Assembly: GCF_000143105.1 (NCBI RefSeq)
Contig: NW_014040765.1
Location: 682,001 to 746,000, forward strand
Direction: 5' to 3'
Length of the DNA: 64,000 nucleotides
Origin: Grosmannia clavigera kw1407
Lineage: Eukaryota > Ascomycota > Sordariomycetes > Ophiostomatales > Ophiostomataceae
The notes beneath the pieces are model-generated. The model made no database searches. It worked only from the letters and a program-made list of their open reading frames with translations, and was not told where the DNA came from. This document shows, in pieces, positions 1-12,603 of the stretch (positions are counted from its first letter, which is position 1; each line of letters starts with the position of its first letter). Both the position numbers and the translations under genes were made by a program.

Positions 1-1552
1 GGGGTTGGTCAGGCCCGTGGCGTCAAGACGGGGGGAGTCCGGCGGCGTGGACAATACTTGTGATACTGGGGCGGGCCGGACTGCTGCTGCTGCTGCTGGC
101 TCACCAGCTGGCAGCTTTCGCGGTACTCGCCACAGGCGCACACGACGGCTCACGGGGATGTGCAGCAGGAATTTGGCCCGTTTGAGGAAGGCCTGCATGT
201 TGTAGGCGCTGGAGCACATGATGTAAGGCGGCGGCTGCTCGACGTCGCCGACTTCCTTGTCAAAGGGAATGCCGCTGGTGAGCGACCAAAGGCGGTGCAA
301 CGTGAAGACGGGAGGGTGCAGCTCGTACTGCACGTTGGGGATCGTCGACGTCGGCGCCGTGTTGTGTGCCACGCGAACGATGGGTAGCTGGCCGTCCGCC
401 AACCCGTACCACGACACCAGCAGGTCCCAGGCGCTCTGAGAAAACAGCTCAAAGTCCTCGAGGCCGGTGCCCGGCTTGAGTCGCACGGCGTCGTTGCCTT
501 CCACGTCCTGGACCACGCCCTCGATGATGTCTGCGTTGTCGACCGGCCCGAGTCGGCCCAGAGGCACCGCCTTGGCCGCCTTGGCTGCGTCGCCGCTGCC
601 GAGAGCCTGCGCCTGAGCCAGCCAGCGCCGGGAGACGAGATAGGCGGTCGTGCCCTCTTGCAGCTCGCTGCTGCCAAAGTCCTTGACCAGGCCCTCGATC
701 GTCCGTATCTGCTCCTCGATGGGAGGAGCCGGCTTCAGTGCCTCTGCTGGCTGATCGGCCGGCAAGATGGCCATGTCAACGTTGGTCGGAGCAGCACCAC
801 CGTCCGTGCTGTTGTCCATGCTGGAGGCAGGCCGCTTCAGAGGCGAACTCGATCTGTAGCTGGGCGGCAGGTCGGCAGTTCCGCCCATGACAATCGCACG
901 GTGCGAGACGGTGACAAGTGGCGACTGGCTGCGTGCGAGCCGTCGATGGGGATGACGATGTGCCGGGAGCGGCAGCTGCTGCAGCGACGGCGAAGAAGTA
1001 TCGCCGGCGTTGCTGATGTCGGCAGGCTCGTCTGTGGCCGACAGAGGCACAGAACTGTCGCGGCCGCAGTAGGATGGCGTGGCTCGTGTGGAGGACGCAA
1101 TTGTCGACGCGGCCGAGAAGGAGAAGCTGGGTTGGAAGTCGCTGTTGTTGGCGTCTTCGTCTTCGTCTTCGTCTTCGTCTTCGTCGTCTGTGTCGTCTTC
1201 GTCGTCGTCGACGTCTTCGTCCCCGTCGTTTCCGAGAAAGTCAATGTCCTCCACCTCCTCGCCTTCAGTTGTCGGTAGGATCAGGTGGGAGCCGTTTGAC
1301 GTGGGAGCCTGGGGCTGAGGCTGTGGCTGTGGCTGTCTCTGATGATGGGTCGATTGGGCGAGAACGCTGTCGTCGCCTCTTCTCGACGGACGGGAGATCT
1401 TACGTTTCTTTAGGGAAGACGTGGTGAAAGTGAGCTGCCCGGGCAGCTCTGGAAAGGCAGACCGTTTGGGCGGAGCGGCGGTCGACGGCTGCTGGCGGTG
1501 GCAAGGTGTCGTCAAAGAAGGCGGTCACGGAGCACGGATCTCTCTCCAGCAT
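1..1552 (-). CDS. DUSP-domain ubiquitin-specific protease (Ubp12-like), N-terminal part, cut by window start
   Basis: The minus strand is open from position 1524 to the window edge. It encodes an N-terminal basic/NLS-like patch (LKKRKISRPS), a long Asp/Glu stretch (about 1141-1260) and then a DUSP-like domain, recognised from YLVSRRWLAQ (about 610-650), LVSWYGLADG and the following ELHPPVFTLHRLWSL stretch. DUSP domains precede the catalytic UCH domain in fungal Ubp12-type deubiquitinases, which remove ubiquitin from proteins. The catalytic Cys/His boxes would lie beyond position 1 and are not visible. The 5' end is unclear: the coding-looking frame meets a TGA at 1525-1527, while a good ATG (1552) lies in another frame whose sequence also looks coding. 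The first ATG in the main frame is only at 888. A base error or an unrecognised intron near 1460-1500 would explain this. Family call fairly sure, start unsure. Confidence 0.6.
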
Positions 1553-3428
1553 CTGAAGCGGCGAGGGGCGAGAAGAGGGGCGCCTGTTTCTTTGGCCTTT
1601 CTTAGCCTGATTGCAGATAGGCAATCCTCTCTCAGGCCCCGTTTGCGTGTCGTCGCGCGAGTCTGGGCTGCAGGAACGGGTAAGAAGGCGAGACGTGCAG
1701 TTGACAAGAAAAAGGCCTGAAAAATTTGATGCAGAGAATATGGGTGGGAAGAGGGCACACCTTTCTCACCGTCACAAGTGGCTAAACTTGTTCGACCCAG
1801 AAAATTTGTTACTTTTCTTCAGGGCCGGAAACGGGAAACAGCAGTGGAAGGGCGTTACTAAGACTTCCTCAGAGGGGGTTTTGCCACTGTATGGAGCGCT
1901 GTGTGGGTCAGCCGCAGTGCGGAAAAAAAATTGACACGCAAATTTCAGATATTTCAATAAACTTGAAATAAAATAAAAATAGTTAAAATAGGTCAATAGC
2001 TGAGACTCGCCCATTCTTACGCTTGTATTTACTATCCCATCACATCTCAGGTACCGTCTTCGTCGTGCCGCCAGACCGATCCCGTCCACAGGAGCTGCAT
2101 ATCTAACACGTTTGGATACTGATGCGCGAACCCCCCTCGGCGGCTTGCCGGTCGTCAACGATCTCACAAACAAACACATATTCGCCAGGGTGTGAATCAT
2201 CTGCGCATCTAGCAAACTTTTCCAGAAAGGAGACAGATATCAAATTGTGGAGAATGACGAGCAATTGAAACCAAACGACTACATCGCCTATCAGATTAAC
2301 GGCGAGATTATTCTCACTACTGCTGTGTCTGTCCAGAGCACCCGTCAAGTCGTTACGAGAGGCAGTACTCCGTACAGCAGCCTGACCGGTGACGAATACT
2401 AGATGCAAATACGGAGTATTGAAGAGAGTTGCTAATTGGACTAATCGCAAAAAGTGCGGAGTAAAGGTGCATTAGATGGACCTCTCGTCTCACCGCCTCC
2501 ATCCTAATCTTACGCATCTCTCTTCGCCCATTTGATCCTTTGTTTCCAGGTTGTAAGACACGAGTAGTAAACACTAGATATCACCTGCCTCTTACGCTCT
2601 CTCTACCGCTGATACAGGCCGCTTATGCATATAATTCTCTACGTTATTTCTGTCTATGCAAGATGTCACAAACCCGGCCCATTTCAAAGGTTACCAAAGA
2701 GACCTATGGGTAGAAGAGGCAAGAATTGCTGTGGCGGCTTCTGTACTCCGTAGACCAATTACAATTTTATTTTCTGCCGCACCTACAACTTCCGATCATG
2801 GCAACTGGGCCGGCTTCCAGGCTGCTCGCATATGTCTTTTGGCAGATGCGCAACAATGGATTGACTGGAACTATAACGCGTTACTACGATTTGCCGGGCT
2901 TTGCTCCAGTGCAGGATGCTTACTTCTTTGTTCAGACATCAACACGTTCTTCAACAATCACGATCTCTCCTTTAATCCCGACGTAGCTATTCTTTTATTG
3001 TCCTCCTTCTATTTCTGTATTTCTGTATGTCTCTTCTTCTTCATTCAGAACGACTATGCGTCATTTTCAAGGACACCCTCAGAGTCTTGGGGCAGAAACC
3101 CAACCGCCACCTCCTGGACCACCCAGCTCATCCAGCAGTTGTCCTCGAGCGGCAATTCCAGCAAGTAGTGCTGTTGAACAGGTGCGGTGAGGAGAAGCCC
3201 ATCTTCGAGACCCGATTTGATCCCGATTCAAACAACTTGGCGACCATTCTGCAAGGGCCTAAGCTGGTCGAACGGGAGGTTTGAGCTTTCGTCAGGTTAG
3301 CCGCACTCCTCGACGAACCTTGGCCATGGGCAGACACAAAGAGCGGGCGAGAATTCCAATGGTCACGAGTAAGACAGGTTGCGACATGGCATCACGAGAC
3401 ACGGAGAAAATACAGTATCCTTTTTTGT
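1553..3428. other. Intergenic region, no supported gene
   Basis: About 1.9 kb between the 5' end of the ubiquitin protease and the stop of Ste23. It is locally AT-rich around 1920-2000 and carries three TACGGAGTA/TACTCCGTA motifs (2366, 2410, 2744). Short plus-strand frames at 2656-3284 can be spliced into a roughly 108-codon ORF but resemble no family I know. Confidence 0.5.
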
Positions 3429-6400
3429 TCACAGCTTCGTCACGACGTCCGAAAACTCGCTAATGTCTGTCGTCATCGCCCTGGCCATCAACGTAAGACT
3501 CGCCCGGAAGTCACGAATGCTTTCGATCCGTACCGGCGTCGTGCCGTTTGGTGCGAGTTCTGCTCCCTCCTTCTCGCTGGCCACCTTGTGGTAGTCGGAC
3601 ACCGGTTTCCACGCCTCCAAGGCCGCGTCAATCTTGTCGTCCGTCACCTTCAGGCTCTGGGCCAAGTACTTTCGGAGATCCTCAATCTCGTCTGTCTCGT
3701 CTCTTTGCTGCGCCGTGTTGAGTCGTGTTTGTAGATCCGCTTCCGCCTGCTTGGCCGTGCTATCATCCAGGTCGAGCGTGTTCACCAGCTCGCTGATCTG
3801 CTTCGTCGTAACATCGCTCTCAGCCTGCGCTACAAGGTGCACGGAGAGCTTGGCACGGTGAGGCGACTCTGGGTGGATGTATTGCTTGTAGAACTCCACC
3901 ATGTCGGCCTTAGTCAGCAGTTTGATCTCCGCTGCATCCTTTTGGGCTGGAAGAGAAAGAAAATCGGTTAGCCTGCGTATCCCTTGATCCCTTGGACCCT
4001 CTTGCCGGGCCTATACTTACCAAACTCAAAGTCGTAGTACTCGTTGCAGATCTGGACCCAGTGGCGCGCCGTCTCCTGATTGAGGTTCTTGGGCTTCTCG
4101 AGCCGCTTAACTATCAGGCTGCGCTTGTGGCCTTCAAAGGCCGAGTCGCTCATTTCTGCCAGCGTGTCGGCAAACTCGGTCAGGAAAGCGTCCACGCGGC
4201 CCTCAAGAAATGCGGGCACCTTCTCGCTCTGCACCAGAAAGCGGAAACCTAGGGCCGTGGTGCCCGACCGGGCACCGCTGAAGACGACATAGCCGAGCTG
4301 CTGCTTGGTGCGGAGCTGGTCGTATGCCGGCTCGTGCGTGAGCTGGTCGAGCAGAAGCGTGAGCGCCCGGGCTCTACGGTCTGATCGGCTGCCAATGTGC
4401 AGGAGATATTCGATCGCATGGTTGACGTTTTCCTTATCCTCCAACTTCTTCTTGAAGACATAGTTGGAGCCTGGCGGCAGCACAACATCGCGCCAGACAG
4501 GCCACTGCGCCTTTGGCAGGGGGCGTGGGCGGAGTGTCGACTCAATGGCGTCTGTCAGCTTCAGTGCGTCCTCTTTGTAGATGTTGCCGTGGACGTGGGT
4601 CTCGAGGTGCAGCTGGCCGAGTAGGTCCTTGACGAACCGCCGCATGGACTCGGCCGTGATAGCCGGCAGCTCGTATGCCATCTCCTCCACCGTGTAGGAC
4701 GATGCCGACGTGAGCCAGGCCACATAGTCCGGCACAATGTAGTACGGCTGCTGGAAGCCGTAATTGCGCAGGCTGCGGCTGCTGCGCTCCTTCACAATCT
4801 CAAACCGGTCGTCCTTGATGTCGAGGTCGCGCATCGTGATCAGCACCTGCTCCAAGAGCACCGGCAGCTTGTCGTTGTATCCCGATACCTCCACCACGAG
4901 AGCCCGAGACTCAAGTGCGACGCTGTACATCAAGCCGGCAAGATCTGCATCATACGCATACTCTTCCAGAGCATCCCGTACCAGTTCGGTGAACAGCTCG
5001 GTCTTGACCACATTCTCAGCCCCAGCAAAGATGATCGGGCTCCGAAGGTTCACCGACAGCGTGCCCTTGGGCACCCAAAAGGTATCGTCCTTCTTCCACC
5101 AGGTCCGGGCCACCTCATCGTTGCGGATAACGCGCGGCGCTGGAGCCGGCTCCTTGACCTCCTTCTTCTCCACCTCAAGCTTGGTCGGCACAAACTGATT
5201 GTGGTGCGGCAGATGGAGCTTGGCGATGCGGTCCTTCTTTGGCACAGAGAATGCCTGGCGGATTTCCCCCATGAAGTCTTCTGGGATCTTCTCAACCCGG
5301 TACTCGGTGCCGTACCACTTTTCTTTTTGGTCCCAATTTCCTGGGAACGTGCGGGATGTCACGGTCATCCGGAAGTTGTCAGGCCGCAGATAACCAATCG
5401 TCTGCTTGATGAGTTCGGGTTCGAACTTCCGGATGCAGCTCATTCCACTGAGAAGCCTCTCGCGAGGTAGCGGCCGCTGCATGAGTGAGCTTGTCTTGCT
5501 TGTAAAGCGGCTAGCAGGTGCCTTCTGCATAAATCGGAAATCGACGTCCGCCATGCCCTTCTGTTCGTCGTAAATCCACTTCAGAGGCGTGAATTCGCAG
5601 AGAAGAGAGATGTACTGGAAGACGACCTTAACAACTTCCCTGTAATTTTTCAAGCCCTGTTCAAGCTGGTCAGTATGGACGGGGCTACATAGAGAAATCA
5701 AGACAGTTGCACACCTCTTCGGTTAATCGTATGGTCACGTCAAAAACGCTGGGCGTTGCCGCGCAGACCGGATACATCCCGGCTCCTAAGCTGTTCGCCC
5801 AACCCTTTGACTTGATATAAGACATAATGCTTCCCGGGCCCTCGTGGCCAATGAGGTGGCCGATGTACCGGCTTGGCTGAGACTCGTGGAGCAGAAACTC
5901 GTCCGGAAATGGAAAACGGAGGTTAAGCTCTCGCGAATCCATCACCGGCTTTGCGAAAGTCTGCAGGCCAAGATATTCTGGGCCGTAGGGCTCGGCGTCT
6001 GTCCACTTGTTCGGCGGCAGATTCTTGTCCGGAATACCTGAAAAGAGTTCAGCAACCCAATCTTGCAAGACGTCCAGCGATTCACGGCCCAGAACGACGA
6101 GCTTCATCCGATTTGCCGAGTAGTGCTTGTCATGAAACTCGATAAACTTATCGCGGACGTTGATTCCCCGCGCTTCAGGCTGAATCTTTAGGACTTCCAA
6201 GTTGCCCGTGCTAAAGTGGCAAAATGGGTGTCTGGGGTCCGACAGCGACTTCTCCAGCTGATGTATGCGCCACTGGTCGTTCTGGAGGTTCTTCTTGTTC
6301 TCCGAATCCACGGCACGAAGTTCACGATCCACGGTGGAGGGCAGGAACAAAGGCTGGATAAAAAACTGGGCGAATCGGTCCAGAGCACCGTACAAAGGCG

Positions 6401-6892
6401 ACGGGTTCTCGGCTGATGCCTCCTTGCCGTTGTGCGGCTGACTAGACACATCGAAGTAGTAGTTGGTCGACGTCGACGATGTATAGGCGTTGGAGCCTCC
6501 AGAGTTCGATGAGAGATACTGGTTGTACTCGTTCTCCTCTGGATATTTCTTGGTGCCCATAAACAGCAGCTATTTAAGCACGTCAGCTCGCCATCCCTCC
6601 TCTTGTGCCCTTCCCGTGGCCGTTCGGAGGCAGCCTTTTTGACACTTACATGCTCGACTGCATGGGCCAGACCTGGTATATCGGCGGCGTCACTAAAGTT
6701 TCCGACGCCGACATCGAGCGAGGCGCTGGCCTTGTCAGTTTTGGAGTCCTGTACAAGCAGAGCTTCTAGCTGGTTGCCGAGTTTGATGACCCGATAGGAC
6801 CGGTCGTCTAGAGAGGGCTTCTCTAAAGCTTCCGTGACGATGGTCACTCTCCGAAGCTGGGGGTCCCCCTCTGTCGCTGCACTGGAAGACAT
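3429..6892 (-). CDS. ste23: Ste23/insulin-degrading-enzyme-type M16 zinc metalloprotease
   Basis: Four exons: 6892-6650, 6569-5715, 5665-4021 and 3946-3429, giving 1086 aa, the usual length for insulysin/Ste23. All three introns have GT-AG ends (80, 49 and 74 bp). The inverted zinc motif HxxEH is HAVEH, cut by intron 1 directly after its last His, and the third zinc ligand is the Glu in VDSENKKN. M16A proteases enclose and cut peptides shorter than about 80 residues. In yeast, Ste23 (with Axl1) trims the N terminus of a-factor and degrades peptides. The protein continues through all four M16 subdomains, with typical late motifs such as RTKQQLGYVVFSG. The first in-frame ATG (6892, MSSSAATEGD) was chosen. 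The frame stays open upstream for about 128 further codons without another ATG. The neighbour to the left faces the same way. Confidence 0.93.
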
Positions 6893-9800
6893 TGTTGATA
6901 GAAGGCGGGTTCTATGTAGAAGACGGGTTTCTAGTCTTCGTGATGATAAGAGTTGCCGTAGGTAGCTCCGACTTGGGCAAACGGCAGTGGTCGAACGCGT
7001 GGCGGAAGAAAAGCTGGCAGACCTGGGCAGACTACAGGCTGTCTGGAATGAGCGAAAGGAATGTGGCGAAGGCGCCAGTGATAAGCGCGGGCAGTGACGA
7101 GGCGACAGCGAGGATTCGTGTATCAACCGAGCGAGGCGGACGCCACCGCAATTCTTCAGAGCAGGAGCAATCGTTCTGTCTTCGTTTGGCCGCAAGGGCC
7201 AAGGCGTTTGGACAAAAGAGAGTTGACCAGTCGGCGTGGAGAAATACACGAGGAGCTGTGCTGCTCGAGAGCGCAATCAAAATGAAGGTGGCACTTGCAC
7301 TCCGTCTTTGTCAGTCGATATGTGAAGGTGGACGAAGCTCCTGTGGCCTTGTGGTGAGACAGAAGCCGAGGTGGCTGTCAGTGGAAGCTGGAGATGACTC
7401 GCGGCGGCTGCTGCTGCTGCTGCTGCTGCTTTTTCTGGTACCAATCTTCTTGTCGCTACCGTCCCTTACTAGAGATGTCTAGGCGAGTGGTCTAAATGTG
7501 TGTCAGGACTTTCCTGCCTTTTCTATTCTATCGGAGGAGAATTGAATGTGACTTCTATTGCTGCTTCCATCATCAGCACGGCCGGACTCTAGTCTCATAC
7601 CTTCCTGGCAGACAACCCAGATTTGTGTTCCTCTTGCCACGCAAAAGGCAAGGGTGTCATCTGCTACCGGTATGGTCACAGCCCTGCTTGCTATTAGATG
7701 GGTTGGCCCGTACTCTGTAGCAGGCACGGCTTGAGTTAAGGCAATACGCCCCCCGTCGTAAGATACCACCCCTGTCCGGTCTGCCCGTGACGCTTGAGTC
7801 AAACAGTGAGGAGGGTGTGTGTAGTGAAGGCACGATCTCTGACAAAGTGGTTCCAGAACAATAACGGTCTGCTCCGGAGCCGTGGTTCTGGGAGGGACGG
7901 ACGGGTGTGGAGGTGAAGAACCGGAAATGAGAGATAAGAAAGCAATTTTGCTCAGGGCTGTGTGGCTCTATGAGAGTAGCGTTAATAAAGTGAAAATTAA
8001 CTGGAAGTTTAGAATGAAAAAGATTAAGGACACTCGGCCAACTACCGCAGCAGCTTCTATAGGTACTTCGAGACCCACAACAAGTGACTGGACTTTAGAG
8101 GGGAACAGCGGTCAAGTCCTAATTCACTGCCTGCACAGGCACACATAGTATATGCGACCATGGATGACCAAGCAATCTGGCCAGGCGCAGTCGGGGACAG
8201 ATCGCACACTTCTGCAGAGATTGCACATCCTGCCAAGAGGAGCAGAGCCTTGCAGCCGACCTCTGTGACTTGACCTGCCTGTCCTGCGTCCCGGAAGCTG
8301 CCAGAGACAGGGCGGGGACGAGTGTGTGCATATATGCGCTTGCCTATGCCACAAGATGATGCGGCATCCCACACGGCATCCCACACATATTAAGACGACA
8401 GCGGCAGGTGGGTACAGCAGCTTCCGCGGGTAGGATGGCCTGGCGTGATAGCACGGGGTTGTAGGCAAGGTGTAGGAAGTGGGAAGAAAGAGACAGAGGC
8501 TGATGGATGGAAGACTTTGGGACAGAGCACACACGATGGAGGAGAGGAACGGGCCGCAAACTGGATGCGATGCAGAGAACAGGGCCAAATCAGACTGACC
8601 GTTTCAGATCAAGCAGTCGTAAAGAACTAAGCGAGACTGTGTTGCGGGATGTAGACGCTCACTGCTGCCTTGTCTCGGCCTCCCAAGGCCGACTTTCTAC
8701 GCCCGCAAGCGCGTTTAGTCATAAAGGCGAGCATTATTCGTCGAACTCGCGCTTTCCCGTCTGGAGCCCGGCCTCGCACCTGCTTATTCCACAAGTCTTC
8801 CAGCAGGTTCTGCAGTGAAGCCCAACACGGACAATGGGCGCTGCGAACATGGCGCGCCAGAGTCTGCCAGCCGTCATACAGCCTCTACTATGTATCGAAT
8901 TTGCCCGAAAATGTGGGCTCGCTACTCTTGCCCTCTTTGTGGCCAAAGTACGCTCTCTAGCACAGGTTTAGCGTAAACGCCGCGCGTGTTCATCTTCTTG
9001 ACCGGTCTCTTCAACTCTTGGCCACAAACAAGGCCGCAAGGCCAGCCGCCGTCATCCAGACAGAGATGGTGTACAGAGTGCGGCCATCAGACAAGGGTCT
9101 TTATCCACTCTCCCCTCCTCATGTGCGCCCTCGTTTACAAGTGTGCCTGTGCAATTTGTAGTGACCGCTGTATGAGCTGCTTCTCGTCACGGTACCAGCT
9201 TCCACATGCAGCGATAGCGTGCGTATCACTCACTCACTCCTCCGTACTGTACTCATCACCGCCAGACTATGCTTTGTCCTCCTGGGACTGGCATGCAATG
9301 CCGTTCGAAACAGCACCCCCCACTCGGCTGACTTTCTCTCCGTAGTGCTGTCAACGACGGTGAGCCTGCAGTTTATACCCGGGGTCTGAAAACAATGCAA
9401 GTATATGGCGCCAGGGCAAGAAAGCGGTGGGCGACGAGCGTGGGTAGGGATTGTTACTCGCCACTGTACGCGCTCTCCTACACCGGCATGCTCTCCGGTT
9501 GCAACCATCCGGTATAGCCACGCATAAGATACGTCCACGCTCGACGTCGCTTGGTAATCGGCCTTGTCATGCCGGCGTTACTCTACTCGTACAGGCAAAT
9601 TGATTCACTCACTGCTTGGGCGAAAGCGTTGTCTGTCCGGCAGCCTTGTCAGAGAATCAAGCAAAGTGGCATCCGCATGACAGAGCACCCAATATCGGGA
9701 CGACATGCTTCCTGGTCAAAGCATCAAATTCTCGCAGTCCCACCCTGGCTCCCCCCCCCCGTTTGCATTGCATATAGAAGGATGATTGGGCGCTGTGACC

Positions 9801-11196
9801 GCGTTTCAAACCCTATTCAGGCTGTGCGTTTCTCTTAAACGGCCGAGTGTTGACACAAGAAGGGCTATAGCACAGGGGACGCTCGTTTCGGCGGAGCCGA
9901 TTCTCAGTCCCCTTTCATACCCCCCCAGGTAATACATGTCGTGATAATGGTCGTATCAACGCCCTTGTTTTTCCTCTCTTTGATAAAATCAGACAGCCCC
10001 TTTATGGCTCTCTCTCGGTCCCCTTGTGCTTTGACTCGGTATGATTTGCATGCTCCCCTTTGGAACGGACCGGACGGGATCGGCCCATCCCAGCTCATAA
10101 TGGTGCATGGTTCTGAAAGGGTGGTATCTTACATAGCAATGTTGGACAGAAAGGCATACTATATTCCTCATTCATACCTAACTGGGCTGATTCTGAGGTC
10201 CTTTCTTAGCTTCCGTCTTTCCTCCGTGCCATCCGTCTCGTATTGCTGACCGGGAAGGCAACCGGAGAGAGCGTGGGGGGACAATGGCCTGGCATAGGGC
10301 GAAGCGAACGTGTACTGGCCACAGATGCTCGTACAGGAGAAGCGAGCTATGTACTCCTGCTCGTGGTGCTGTTGATCGTCAATCGTCTACGCTGGCTCGT
10401 GCTTGTACGAGCAGAGCAGGGTCTTCAATGGTCCACCTATACATTGTAGCTGTGGAAGATGTCTGTCCCACGTTTCTTCTCGTGGACAGCAGCCGTTTGA
10501 CGGAGAACTACAAGCCCGGTCAGCCCGTGTCCGGTGGCAAAACGATAACAGAGAGGCAGAGCACCAGATTGATAGTGAAACAGAAAGCCAACGTATATTA
10601 TCGCTTGCTGACGGTCGATGTCGCACCACGTATCTTACAGTTCTGCTGAGAATGTGCATGCAGACTGGCATACAGAAGCAATACTGAGCGGTCAGCCACG
10701 ACGGTTGGCCAACTGGACATCGAGGCGTACGTTCCGAATACGATTATCCACCCTGCTTTGGACGTAGCTACACCGCTTGCCGACATGCTCGTGATGGGAG
10801 GGGGGCTGCATACAGCACCTCACTGGCCTCGGTCCATCCGTCCCTCCTTCCGGGCTTCATATTTAAGGCGCTACTCCGTAGTCGCTAAGGATGTTCACGG
10901 CAAAACTAGCTTGACTGGTCGGTAAATAGAGGGCCTCAGCCGCTCTTCAGCCAACCGGCATGCCTGTAGAGGGCGTGCCGACGCTTCCAGAGGAAGTGGT
11001 GGTCTCTCTGCAGCTGGCTGCGTGACGACGCAAGGGCGCAGCGCAAAGCTGCTGTGCGGCCGGTCGGGGGTCGTGGGAGAAATACCCACTGATCGACAGC
11101 GTCTGCTAGAGGCGCAAAAGCAGCTTCGAGGCGCAGGCTTCGCCACTCTACCAAGTCCTAATCCCCTCTCTTGCCCGTTGTGCTTTAGGCCGCCGT
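6893..11196. other. Ste23 leader and long gene-free region
   Basis: About 4.3 kb. The first 380 bases carry the open, Arg/Ser-rich extension of the Ste23 frame. The rest has only short frames with no family resemblance. It includes a CTG/CAG-type run near 7410-7430, a C10 run near 9751-9760 and one TACTCCGTA motif (10872). I see no tRNA and no transposon ends. Confidence 0.5.
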
Positions 11197-12147
11197 TCAC
11201 CGCTTCTTCGAGCCTGACCTCTTCAGGTTGGTCGACGGGCAGCTGGCAGACTTGTGGCCAGCGCGACCACATCGATGGCATTTCATCGTGTTCTGGCCGC
11301 CTTGGGACGACAAGGACGTCAAATGCTTCAGCTTCATGGGCGGGCCTTTCTTCCGCTGTCCTCCTGCATCTGACCGGGACCGCTTTCGGGATCCACCGAT
11401 ATTGGCCAGCTCGCCCTCGTCTTCCCCGTCTTCATCGCTGTCCCCCGTGGATTCGCCAGCGGCCTATGCCAGACAGAGTGTGAGCACAAGGAACAAAAGC
11501 AGCAAAGAGCCAGCTCCTCTTTCGGCAAAGCTTCAGCGTACCTTTGATTTCTTCATGTTGAATCGCATGATTGTCGGCTTGATCGGGTCGGCATCGCTGC
11601 TGTGATCGGCGCTGTCGATCTCTGCGAACCCGACCCGCACGACGGACGAGTAGGCCATCGTCCTGGACTTGGAGGCGGCCGTGCCGGCAGCTGCCATCCG
11701 GGCGGCAATGTGCGGTGGCAGCGGCCTGTCCCAGGTCCACTGCTCGTCGCCCAGCTCAGCTGCCCGCTTCTTGATCGCCGCCTGGCGTCGCCGCTCCTCT
11801 TCGTCCATGGAAGCCTTCATTTGGGCTTCCATGGTAGCCATCGTAGCTGCAGCACCATCCTCGGGCTCGTCTTTTCCGGCGGCATCGGAGACGCCAGACA
11901 CCCGGCGCCTCTTTGCCGAGCGTCGACCGCTCTCATCGCCCCGGCCGTCCACACCGATCGCATCCTTGAGCGCACCGGCCGATGCGAATTTGGCCAGCGG
12001 CGTAGAGGGCTCCGAAGAGGCCAACGGAGACGACGGCGTAGGCGGGGAGTCGGCAGATCCTCCGAGCCGGTTCATGAATTTCATGGCCAGCAGGCGCGAC
12101 GTGGCGGGCCGTGTAGGCGTCGCCTTGGGTGACTGAGACGATGCCAT
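11197..12147 (-). CDS. Mpp6-like nuclear exosome cofactor with C-terminal CCHC zinc knuckle
   Basis: Two exons, 12147-11542 and 11463-11197 (intron 78 bp), 290 aa. The N-terminal SRLLAMKFMNR matches the Mpp6/MPHOSPH6 signature that docks on the RNA exosome. A mid-protein AAELGDEQWTWD segment corresponds to the conserved Trp-containing region. Exon 2 adds a Lys/Arg- and acid-rich linker and a zinc knuckle, CHRCGRAGHKSASC (Cx2Cx4Hx4C), followed by a basic tail. Mpp6 is a small RNA-binding cofactor of Rrp6/Mtr4 in nuclear RNA decay and pre-rRNA processing. The zinc knuckle is absent from yeast Mpp6 but resembles those of the TRAMP proteins Air1/2. The assignment to exosome work is inference from motifs. 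It shares a 456 bp divergent promoter with the NDUFS6 gene. Confidence 0.75.
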
Positions 12148-12603
12148 GATGCAGGTTTAGACGTCGAACGGCCGTGACTGGCAGAAGGACGAGGGTGGAA
12201 TCAACAGGCCAAAGATCGGAATCCGAACAAGGATGCGTATACAAGGAGCAGCACGTAGCACGATGCTCGTTCCGAAGCTGTAGCAGAAACCTCTTGACCA
12301 GACACAATTTCTCTTCGTTCGCATAACCCAGGACGAAGAGACATGGTTGCAAGGGAAGGAAAATAAAAAGGAAAAAGCGGGTTGTTTTCGGAAGCGGGTT
12401 ATCCTGTATCCGTCGAACGTCTGGACGCTCGGGCCACCAGTCTCTCAGCCGGCCAACCGCACGCCTGCCAATTCGATTTGACGGAACGCATTTTCGTGGA
12501 CCGAGTTCGACAGCCCGTAAAGCGTCGGAAGACCAAGCCTGACACGACCGACGTCCATTGGCGGCACCATTCCCCCAGTCAGAACCACCAGCGACCGATC
12601 ACT
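12148..12603. promoter_or_regulatory. Divergent promoter between Mpp6-like gene and NDUFS6
   Basis: 456 bp separate the two ATGs, which face away from each other, so both promoters and 5' leaders must lie here. I see no clear TATA box. Only position and orientation support the call. Confidence 0.45.

Noticed and set aside
2726..3190. Plus-strand two-exon ORF (MATGPASRLLAYVFWQMRNN..., with an intron near 2984-3048) of about 108 codons.
   Set aside because: Splice signals are acceptable, but the protein resembles no family, the second half is low complexity, and a TACTCCGTA motif found elsewhere only in spacers lies just upstream. Kept out of the gene list.
8124..8588. Minus-strand 154-codon ORF in the 7-11 kb spacer.
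   Set aside because: Starts at a non-ATG codon, has random composition, no introns with good sites and no family resemblance.
9741..9765. C10 run as a possible structured or regulatory element.
   Set aside because: A plain homopolymer in a spacer with no partner G run nearby; likely slippage.
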